Shown: in pieces, positions 7,055-13,441 of the stretch
Numbering within the stretch: the first letter of the stretch is position 1
Layout of the letters: each line of letters begins with the position of its first letter
From: Candidatus Symbiothrix sp.
GTDB taxonomy: Bacteria; Bacteroidota; Bacteroidia; Bacteroidales; Azobacteroidaceae
Assembly: GCA_031284765.1 (NCBI GenBank)
Contig: JAITXK010000192.1
Coordinates: 1 to 16,781 of the forward strand
Reading direction: 5' to 3'
DNA: 16,781 nucleotides
Translations under genes and position numbers: made by a program
The notes under the pieces: generated by a model
The model's database searches: none
Seen by the model: the letters and a program-made list of their open reading frames with translations, nothing else
Told to the model about the DNA's origin: nothing

Positions 7055-9304
7055 TTACAATTTCACCTCCAAAACCACCCTCTCCCGAATATCCCGCGCC
7101 GCCACTTCAATCACATACCCACGCAAAGCCTCATCTTTGATGGGTTTCACCTTTTTGCCGTTCACTTTTGCCGTCACGGAAGATGCCGGAATTTCAGGCA
7201 ATTCAAAACGGTACGCTCTTTTAGCCACTTGTCCTTTGTATTGTCCTTCGGCAGGGAATACTGTAATGTGAATGCGCTTACCGTCTTGCTGATATGTTAT
7301 TTTCGTGCTTGCAAACGCGCCTTGTGCATAATCCATACTGATGCCATCATCTTCATGCAAGGTATAAGTATTCGCTTCACCGTCTTTGCCAGGGTAGGTG
7401 CGGACAATGAGAGTGGACAATGGTGCGGAAGTCATTCGTTCCGTAAACGGTTGCAGGGGAAGCGGATAACCGCCTTTGACAAACAAGGGAAATTGATTGA
7501 GCGGCGATGAAACAGACAGCGTTTGTCCGCCGTTGACCCGTTCGCCGGTAAAAAGATTGTACCAGATTTCATTTTCGGGAAACCACACGGTTTGTTGGGC
7601 TAATTGCGTGATGCTGTCCCGCGGAGAAGTCACCGGAGCACCCAGCAATAAATCGCCGAACATAAATTCCTGCGGATGGAGATAAGCCTCCCGCTGTGTA
7701 TTATAATCAATATACATCGAGCGATTGAGCGGAAGCATGTCGGTGTGGCACTGCCAAACGGAGGAATAAATATACGGCATCAACTGCGAACGCATTTCGT
7801 AAATCGTACGCATCGCACGTTCGTACTCCTCGCCCCATAACCACGGACGACGGTCTAAATCCTTGTCATAAATCGAATGAATGCGCAACGAGGAATTCAG
7901 CAAACCGAATTGTGTCCAGCGGGTGTACAGTTCAGGGTCTTTTCCATCAAAAAAACCACCGATGTCATGCGCCCAGAAGAAGCAACCGGCATTTCCGCTC
8001 GTGGCTGTCAACTTGATTTCAAACTTTAACATTTCCCAATTGCCGGCCGCATCGCCCGAAAACTGTATCGGATGGCGATGGTCGCCCCAGCCTGCCCACC
8101 GGCTGAAACCGGCGCCTCGCAATCCGTTTTGCTGCGAATACTGATAATACAAATGATTTAACCACGGCAAATGCGTGATATTGAAACCTTTGACTTGCGG
8201 ATAGATATAATCCTGTTGCCAATCGAGCCACCAAAAAGCGATGCCCATAGCATCCGCTTCTCCATGCGCATGGTGTAAAAAATGCTCCATATAGTGTTTG
8301 TTGCCGGCATCGAAAAGCAGATTCTTTTGGCCGGCGGTATCGACATTCATGGCTTGCATAAAGGCGGGATAACGGTCTTCGTGGTCGCGAAGGCCATCGT
8401 GCGGGTGTTCATTGAGAACGACTTGAATGTCATCGTCTTTAAATTCCTGAATCAGTTTATCCGGGGCGGGGATTAATTCCCGGTTCCACGTATAACCCGT
8501 CCAGCCGGTATTTCCCGCATGGCCTGTACCGACACGCGCCTCTTTTTGCGTATGCCAGCCCATATCAAAAACCATAATATCCAACGGGAAATGATGTTCT
8601 TTGTATTCGCGAACCAGTTGGCGGTAGTCTTCATCGGTATAATTCCACCAACGGCAATACCACGAACCATGCACATACTTGCGTGTCATCGGAACGGAAC
8701 CGCTGATGGTTTGCAGGGATTTCAGAGCGAATTTGTAATTATCGCCGTAGATAAACAGGTAAATATCCTGCAAATGATTCGGGTCGCGGTTCTCCAACCA
8801 GCCGTTTTTCAGCAGCGGGGCATGGGTGTCGCGAATGGCATACCAGCCCTCACGACTCAAAAGACCTTCCTGTAATTCCACCGGCGAACGAATACCATCC
8901 AGCGTAGTAATCGCACCGCCGAGATTGCCGTGCTTAGTTTCGTGGCTTATCAGCCAGCTTTTTTCTTTCCCTTGATGTTGAAAATATACGCGCAGGTTTT
9001 GTTGTCCGAAAGGAAAGCCGTTATCGAAATATTCTATCCGCATCAGAGGCGTAGTGAGCGTATAGCGATTATTTCCCTTGTCTGTCAGTTGTAAATCGTG
9101 ATAAGTGATTTCGCGGTTGACGGCAAAAAGGGTCGAATCATCTGTAAATTTACCTTCCAGGGCATATTCCAAACGAACCAAACCGGAGTTAATAAACGAA
9201 AAGCGGGCGTTGCCGATGACTACCGGATTTTGTGCCGCAAGAGGATAGGAAAACAAAGTACAGATGACAACAAACAGAATGGATAAACGAATGGATGCAC
9301 TCAT
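7055..9304 (-). CDS. Secreted glycoside hydrolase family 31 (alpha-glucosidase-like)
   Basis: GH31 enzymes are retaining alpha-glycosidases acting on glucosides, xylosides or related sugars. The 749-aa protein has a type I signal peptide (1-24, cleavage near LAA before Gln25), so it is periplasmic or outer-membrane facing. An N-terminal beta-sandwich is followed by the TIM barrel (about 205-520). The catalytic nucleophile is most likely Asp361 in FWWLDWQQD and the acid/base Asp418 in QFSGDAAGNWE; both are present. C-terminal beta domains follow. The WLDWQQ form of the nucleophile motif differs from the classic WxDMNE of alpha-glucosidases, so the exact substrate cannot be named. It starts 12 nt after the metal permease on the same strand with no promoter seen between, so the two may share a transcript. 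No SusC/SusD pair is in view. Confidence 0.93.
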   Translation of the reverse strand: MSASIRLSILFVVICTLFSYPLAAQNPVVIGNARFSFINSGLVRLEYALEGKFTDDSTLFAVNREITYHDLQLTDKGNNRYTLTTPLMRIEYFDNGFPFGQQNLRVYFQHQGKEKSWLISHETKHGNLGGAITTLDGIRSPVELQEGLLSREGWYAIRDTHAPLLKNGWLENRDPNHLQDIYLFIYGDNYKFALKSLQTISGSVPMTRKYVHGSWYCRWWNYTDEDYRQLVREYKEHHFPLDIMVFDMGWHTQKEARVGTGHAGNTGWTGYTWNRELIPAPDKLIQEFKDDDIQVVLNEHPHDGLRDHEDRYPAFMQAMNVDTAGQKNLLFDAGNKHYMEHFLHHAHGEADAMGIAFWWLDWQQDYIYPQVKGFNITHLPWLNHLYYQYSQQNGLRGAGFSRWAGWGDHRHPIQFSGDAAGNWEMLKFEIKLTATSGNAGCFFWAHDIGGFFDGKDPELYTRWTQFGLLNSSLRIHSIYDKDLDRRPWLWGEEYERAMRTIYEMRSQLMPYIYSSVWQCHTDMLPLNRSMYIDYNTQREAYLHPQEFMFGDLLLGAPVTSPRDSITQLAQQTVWFPENEIWYNLFTGERVNGGQTLSVSSPLNQFPLFVKGGYPLPLQPFTERMTSAPLSTLIVRTYPGKDGEANTYTLHEDDGISMDYAQGAFASTKITYQQDGKRIHITVFPAEGQYKGQVAKRAYRFELPEIPASSVTAKVNGKKVKPIKDEALRGYVIEVAARDIRERVVLEVKL

Positions 9305-9316
9305 GTGGATATAGAA

Positions 9317-10120
9317 TTATTTTTGAAAAAAAAAGACACCTTTGCAAGCAAAAAAAATCACCACCTGTACAAAAACAATCGCCGCTCCCGAAGGCACATT
9401 CAAATAATACGATAAAAACAAACCGGAAAGACAGCCGGCAATGCCAATCAAAACCGAATACAACAGGATATTTTTGAACTTGGATGTAAAAATATTCGCC
9501 GTCATCTGGGGCACAGTCATCAAAGACATCAGCAACATGATACCGATTAAGCGAATGCTTGCCACAATACAGACGGCAATAGCAATCATCATCAAATGTT
9601 CAATCAGCGACACTTTCAGACCTTGCGTTTGTGCAAATTCGCGGTCAAAAGCGGTGTATAGAATCGGACGGTAGAAAAGCAAAAACAGCAATCCCATTAC
9701 GACCGCAAAACTACCGGCAAACCACAAATCGGGATGCGTAACGGTGAGTATATTTCCGAAAAGATAGGCGGAGATATTCGGGGCATAACCTGGGGTCAGG
9801 AAAATGCACATCACGCCCAGCGCCATTCCCAGCGCCCAAACGGCTGCAATGGCCGAGTCTTCGCGAACATCCTGTTTTTTCGACAGCCACTCGATGCCGA
9901 AAGCCGATGCTACGGAAAAAACCAATGCCGAAACTATCGGGTTTATTCCCAAGTAAAACCCTACGCCCAAACCACCAAAAGAGGCGTGTGTGATGCCTCC
10001 GCCGATAAAGACCAAGCGGCGGGCGACGATGTAGCTGCCAACGATGCCGCAACCGATGCAGGTGAAGAGGCTGCCGAGTAGGGCGTTTTGAAAGAAGGTG
10101 TAGTGTAATAAATCCATCAT
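9317..10120 (-). CDS. Metal ABC transporter permease (ZnuB/MntB family)
   Basis: This is the membrane subunit of an ABC-3 family importer for zinc, manganese or iron. The 267-aa protein is hydrophobic throughout with about eight membrane segments. It carries the family blocks RRLVFIGGGITHASFGGLG (35-53), YLFGNIL (119-125), FDREFAQTQGL (158-168, the loop that touches the ATPase) and MLLMSLMTVPQMTA (195-208). The longer reading frame to 10159 includes a leader inside the promoter; the ATGATG at 10120/10117 is the natural start. No ATPase or substrate-binding protein gene is adjacent, so partners must lie elsewhere and the metal cannot be assigned. The last codons run through a T9 tract, a possible slippage site. 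Promoter and operator are listed separately. Confidence 0.93.
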   Translation of the reverse strand: MMDLLHYTFFQNALLGSLFTCIGCGIVGSYIVARRLVFIGGGITHASFGGLGVGFYLGINPIVSALVFSVASAFGIEWLSKKQDVREDSAIAAVWALGMALGVMCIFLTPGYAPNISAYLFGNILTVTHPDLWFAGSFAVVMGLLFLLFYRPILYTAFDREFAQTQGLKVSLIEHLMMIAIAVCIVASIRLIGIMLLMSLMTVPQMTANIFTSKFKNILLYSVLIGIAGCLSGLFLSYYLNVPSGAAIVFVQVVIFFACKGVFFFQK

Positions 10121-10121
10121 A

Positions 10122-10152
10122 CAAAGATACTTCTTTTCTCTAAATGACCAAA
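10122..10152 (-). promoter_or_regulatory. Canonical Bacteroidetes promoter of the metal permease gene, abutting the start codon
   Basis: On the minus strand TTTG (10152-10149), a 19-bp spacer and TATCTTTG (10129-10122) form the full consensus. Only one base separates the -7 element from the ATG at 10120, so the transcript should start at or inside the ATGATG and be nearly leaderless. Confidence 0.75.
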
Positions 10153-10158
10153 AGGTCA
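10145..10158. promoter_or_regulatory. Candidate operator: inverted repeat over the -33 element of the metal permease promoter
   Basis: TGACC (10145-10149) and GGTCA (10154-10158) are perfect inverted arms around AAAA. The site covers the TTTG at 10149-10152, the usual place for a repressor. A metal-sensing repressor of the Fur/Zur or MntR type would be expected for this gene, but I cannot match the site to a defined box. Confidence 0.5.
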
Positions 10159-10195
10159 AATGTCATATAATCCTGTTTTGTGTTTTTCACCTGTT

Positions 10196-11104
10196 TCAAA
10201 GCTCCGAAGTAATAAAATACCACGCCGTAGTCGTAATAAAACTCAAAACAATGCCGACTCCCACGACCAAAGAGCAATACCTCGGATTCAAACCGTACTG
10301 ACTTGCCAATAGGCTCGCCGTGATGTGCGAGGACATGCCCGCCTCAAATACGCTGATTTTAGCCAAAATCCCTGTCGAATGAAGCAACAAGGCACATATC
10401 AGCACCAAGGCCGGCGCAATAATTAATTTATACATGACGCCTGCCGAAATCAATCGCCACTCCTGCTTGATGGCTTTCAACCGCAATTGCAAACCAATGG
10501 AAAACAAGGCCATCGGCGACATCGTAGCCACCAATTTATCCAGCAAGGGATTGGCGACGGATATGTCCACAAAATTCGGCAATATCAATGCAACCAAACA
10601 AGCAAGAAAGGGAGGAAAACGGAACACTTTTTTGAGAACAAACAGACAACTGATTGTCGTGGATTTTTCGGCCGACGTGCGCAAAATGGTAACGACCGCA
10701 ACTGTGGCAAAAAGGATAAATGTCAATTGGTCAATCACTATGGCATGATGAATTTCCGATTCGCCGTAAAAAGCGGAAATCATCGGAAAGCCGATAAAGG
10801 CCGTATTGCCCAATCCGCAAGTAATCAACAAAGCCGTGTGCGAGCCGGACGACAACCGTTTTCTCCGGTCGTAAATCTGCACAAATACCCAAGCGCCTGT
10901 CCATACGATAAAGGGAACTAAAACAGGCAGCAACAAGTGCATATTCCAAACAATTTCCGGAACAAAACGCAGGGACAAAGCCGGCAAAGCAACATACAAA
11001 ACCCACGCATTGACACTCTTATGTGCATCAGGAGGCAAAATCCGCAACTTGGAAAAAGTCAAGCCAACCGCAATGCAAAGAAAAATCAAAATGAAATTGA
11101 CCAT
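10196..11104 (-). CDS. AEC-family (auxin efflux carrier-like) membrane transporter
   Basis: The 302-aa protein is an integral membrane carrier of the AEC family, whose bacterial members move malonate, malate or other small organic anions; the substrate here is not deducible. About ten hydrophobic segments are arranged as two halves. Family landmarks are the N-terminal FSKLRILPPDAHKSVNAWVL (18-37), the LGNTAFIGFPM block near 97-107, and the second-half conserved MSPMALFSIGLQL near 195-207. It is the third gene of a probable operon, 8 nt after the 118-aa protein, itself coupled to aroA. A role in exporting an aromatic-pathway or related acid is possible from context only. Confidence 0.9.
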   Translation of the reverse strand: MVNFILIFLCIAVGLTFSKLRILPPDAHKSVNAWVLYVALPALSLRFVPEIVWNMHLLLPVLVPFIVWTGAWVFVQIYDRRKRLSSGSHTALLITCGLGNTAFIGFPMISAFYGESEIHHAIVIDQLTFILFATVAVVTILRTSAEKSTTISCLFVLKKVFRFPPFLACLVALILPNFVDISVANPLLDKLVATMSPMALFSIGLQLRLKAIKQEWRLISAGVMYKLIIAPALVLICALLLHSTGILAKISVFEAGMSSHITASLLASQYGLNPRYCSLVVGVGIVLSFITTTAWYFITSEL

Positions 11105-11112
11105 CGCTTTTG

Positions 11113-11469
11113 TTAATGTGTGATTGTGCTATCATTCAATAGCAATAAAACCGTGTCTTTCAGGCTGTCCGGCAAGGCAATTTCGCGGATTTGCAAACTG
11201 ACTATCCAACCGGAGACATCCACCGGCAACATCGTATGCAGAATATCGGCGAACAAATCCGTTTCTCCGTCATTGTACGAGTCGGAAGAACGGCCTTTGA
11301 AAACATCTAATTCTTCATCATCATAATATTCCACCGGATGTTGGGCTGCCTGCAGCAACAATTCTTTTTGGCAAAATTCGTGTTGCCCGCAACAACCGTC
11401 CTCGGCTTCACGTGCAAACGGGTCTCCCGGCGGGCGGGTATCGGATTGAAATAAATTTCGTAACTTCAT
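11113..11469 (-). CDS. Conserved hypothetical protein with CCGQHEFC motif, coupled to aroA
   Basis: The 118-aa soluble protein has no signal peptide or membrane segment. Its main feature is DGCCGQHEFC (24-33; Cys26, Cys27 and Cys33 with His30), a possible metal or redox site. An acidic YYDDEELD (48-55) follows, and the rest is predicted helical. I recall proteins of this type next to aroA in other Bacteroidales, with varied and unreliable names; no function is established to my knowledge. The start at 11469 is preferred over 11514 because it makes the ATGA stop/start overlap with aroA and removes residues that only read through the end of aroA. Cotranscription and translational coupling with aroA are very likely. 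Confidence 0.8.
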   Translation of the reverse strand: MKLRNLFQSDTRPPGDPFAREAEDGCCGQHEFCQKELLLQAAQHPVEYYDDEELDVFKGRSSDSYNDGETDLFADILHTMLPVDVSGWIVSLQIREIALPDSLKDTVLLLLNDSTITH

Positions 11470-12650
11470 GATTCTTCTTGTATCACAAATCCGGCCGACT
11501 TCAAATCGAACCAATAATTTGGATAGGATTTGCTGACCACTTCCGGATTTTCAATTCGTATTTCCTTCATTTTCAAACAGGCAGGAGCAAAAGCCATAGC
11601 CATGCGGTGGTCTTCATAAGTGGCAATCACAGGCTTCGGCACCGGTTCGCACCGCTCGCCCACCCACATCAAAACATTGTCGGACAAAATACGGAGTTCA
11701 TAGCCCAGTTTGCGCATTTCCGTTTGCAACGCCATCATGCGGTCGGTTTCCTTGATACGCAAACTTTGCAGTCCCGAAAAACGGAAAGGAATATTCAACA
11801 AACAGCAAGTGACAACAAACGTCTGTGCCAAATCCGGTTCATTCACAAAATCGTAATGAAAACTGCTTTTGTGTTGATTCACTAAGCAGGCCATCAGCGA
11901 TTCGGCTTTGGCATCTCCCTGCAAACTGTTATCTTCCAGTCCGATAACATCTACCGCTGCGCGTTCCATTGCCAAAGCTTGTATTTGCAACCAATATGAT
12001 GCGGCCGACCAATCACCTTCCACCAGGAAAGCAACAGGCCGGTAAATTTGCGGCTCTATACGAATCGTTTGCCCTTTCCATATTGATTTAACGCCAAATT
12101 TTTCCATCAAACTCATAGTCATACGAATGTAAGGCGCAGAAATCAGCGAACCTTCCAAATGCAAGACCAGCCCTTTTCGCAAATGCGGAGCAATCATCAT
12201 CAAGGCCGAAATATATTGTGAACTTATACTTCCGTCCAAACTGATTTCCCCGCCTTGCAATTGCTGTCCATGAATACGTAAAGGGGGAAAACCTTCTTTT
12301 TCAAGATATTCAATATTGGCGCCCAAAGCACGTAAAGCATTAATCAATATTCCGATGGGACGGTTTTTCATTCGTTCCGTTCCTGTAATCGTCCACTCAC
12401 CGGGTTTTTGCGCCAAATAAGCAGTCAAAAATCGCATGGAAGTGCCGGCAGCGCCGACATTGAAATCCTTTTCGGATGATTGCAAAGCATTGAACAGCAC
12501 CATCGTATCATCGCTATCCGACAGGTTTCTAATCGGATACGGACTATCACTTAAAGCATTAAGTATCAACACCCGATTGCTGATACTTTTGGAAGAAGGC
12601 AATTGAATTTTTACCTGAATAGTCGAAGGAGCTTGTACTTTATAAATCAT
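11466..12650 (-). CDS. aroA: 3-phosphoshikimate 1-carboxyvinyltransferase (EPSP synthase)
   Basis: AroA joins phosphoenolpyruvate and shikimate-3-phosphate in the shikimate pathway to aromatic amino acids and folate. The 394-aa protein has the inverse beta-alpha-barrel repeats and key motifs: PSSKSISNR (18-26, Lys21), GAAGTSMRFL (66-75), KNRPI (95-99), SISSQYISALM (141-151), NEPDLAQ (270-276, catalytic Asp273), LRIKETDRM (297-305, Glu301) and YEDHRMAMAF (345-354). Phe74 sits where E. coli has Pro101. The enzyme is about 30 residues shorter than the E. coli enzyme. The start at 12650 (MIYKVQAPS) is favoured over 12671, which lies in the promoter region. It is the first gene of a three-gene minus-strand operon, and other aro genes are not nearby. 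Confidence 0.96.
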   Translation of the reverse strand: MIYKVQAPSTIQVKIQLPSSKSISNRVLILNALSDSPYPIRNLSDSDDTMVLFNALQSSEKDFNVGAAGTSMRFLTAYLAQKPGEWTITGTERMKNRPIGILINALRALGANIEYLEKEGFPPLRIHGQQLQGGEISLDGSISSQYISALMMIAPHLRKGLVLHLEGSLISAPYIRMTMSLMEKFGVKSIWKGQTIRIEPQIYRPVAFLVEGDWSAASYWLQIQALAMERAAVDVIGLEDNSLQGDAKAESLMACLVNQHKSSFHYDFVNEPDLAQTFVVTCCLLNIPFRFSGLQSLRIKETDRMMALQTEMRKLGYELRILSDNVLMWVGERCEPVPKPVIATYEDHRMAMAFAPACLKMKEIRIENPEVVSKSYPNYWFDLKSAGFVIQEES

Positions 12651-12668
12651 TGACTCTGATTTGAATTG

Positions 12669-12676
12669 CAAAATTA
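12669..12676 (-). promoter_or_regulatory. Candidate -7 element of the aroA operon
   Basis: On the minus strand the sequence is TAATTTTG, matching TAnnTTTG, 18 nt before the aroA ATG. A TTG at 12699-12701 lies 22 bp upstream, slightly long for the -33 element. Confidence 0.35.
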
Positions 12677-12785
12677 CGAATTATTTTGAGCTACGCCACA
12701 ATATCTCTTAAAACATTTTATTTCTGTCTGAAAACGACAAATTTGATTCTGATTGTTGCAAAAAAAGACTTTTTCATGAGGTCGA

Positions 12786-12817
12786 TTTGGCAGTCCCCCA
12801 AACAATTCTTACCTTTG
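12786..12817 (+). promoter_or_regulatory. Canonical promoter of the thioredoxin-like/tkt/rpiB operon
   Basis: TTTG (12786-12789), 20 bp, then TACCTTTG (12810-12817) is an exact Bacteroidetes sigma-ABfr-type promoter. Transcription should start near 12822-12826, leaving a leader of about 105 nt. This is the best promoter in the window. Confidence 0.8.
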
Positions 12818-12821
12818 CCCC

Positions 12822-12929
12822 GTTTTTATTGACGGCCCACTTGGTTCTTAGCGAAGAACAAGCCCGCCAATCTCCGAAAATCGGAGGATTGCAGCAATGC
12901 AATGGGAGTATTTACTTAAAAATTGATGT
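12822..12929 (+). promoter_or_regulatory. Structured 5' leader with bulged hairpins and alternative pairing
   Basis: Hairpin 1 pairs 12840-12849 with 12854-12862 (9 bp, bulged G, AGCG loop). Hairpin 2 pairs 12869-12877 with 12881-12890 (9 bp, bulged G, AAA loop). The 5' arm of hipbone hairpin 2, AATCTCC, can pair either with GGAGGATT (12883-12890) or with the near-identical GGAGTATT (12905-12912). No U-run follows hairpin 2, so it is not a simple terminator. It matches no riboswitch class I can recognise. Confidence 0.45.
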
Positions 12930-13424
12930 ATGAGGTATTTTATCCGACTTTGCTTCGGATTGGCATTTGCCCTGCTTTATCTGGGCTCCGGAACGAAGGA
13001 AATCAAACTTACCGAAGGTATTCAACCGGGAAACCTTGCACCGGAAATTCATTTGCAAGGTGTTGAAATGCGAGAAAATGCTTATGTTTTGGTGCAGTTT
13101 TGGGGGGCTTACAACCCGCAATCACGAGTGTTAAACACACAAATGCACAACGCAATCTCTCAATCGAAAGCGGAAAACCTGCAATTGGTTTCTATTTCAC
13201 TGGATGAAAATCCGGCCGTTTTCAAGGGAGTTATCAAAGCCGACCATTTGGACGAATCCACCCAATGGAACGAAACGGAAGGAAAACATTCCGAAGTGTT
13301 CAAAAAGTACCGCCTCAAAAGCGGATGCAGCAATTGGTTGATTGATTCCAAGGGTATGATTGTGGCGAGAAATCTACGTCCGTCTGAAGTTTTGGCAACT
13401 ATTCATGCATCCATATTGAATTAA
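12930..13424 (+). CDS. Thioredoxin-fold exported protein lacking the CxxC site
   Basis: The 164-aa protein has a hydrophobic N-terminus (about 4-19, probable signal peptide or anchor). A TlpA/AhpC-like thioredoxin fold follows: PGNLAPEIHL (33-42), the beta strand YVLVQFWGAY (52-61), LQLVSISLDE (84-93) and NWLIDSKGMIVA (135-146). Where TlpA proteins have WCxxC, this one has WGAYNP, so both catalytic cysteines are missing, and the cis-proline before the NWLID strand is replaced (GCSNW). The only mature cysteine is Cys133. It is therefore unlikely to be an oxidoreductase; a binding or scaffold role is inferred. It is the first gene of an operon, 17 nt before transketolase. Start: an in-frame TGA lies at 12924-12926, so the ATG at 12930 is the first possible. 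Confidence 0.85.
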   Translation: MRYFIRLCFGLAFALLYLGSGTKEIKLTEGIQPGNLAPEIHLQGVEMRENAYVLVQFWGAYNPQSRVLNTQMHNAISQSKAENLQLVSISLDENPAVFKGVIKADHLDESTQWNETEGKHSEVFKKYRLKSGCSNWLIDSKGMIVARNLRPSEVLATIHASILN

Positions 13425-13441
13425 TAGCAAAATAAAACATC

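Noticed and set aside
11466..12650. Glyphosate-insensitive EPSP synthase based on Phe74 at the E. coli Pro101 position
   Set aside because: The GAAGTSMRF block appears normal for this lineage, and one position does not allow a prediction of inhibitor sensitivity.
12822..12929. Thiamine or other known riboswitch
   Set aside because: I cannot find the conserved cores of the thiamine, SAM, cobalamin, THF or glycine classes in this leader.
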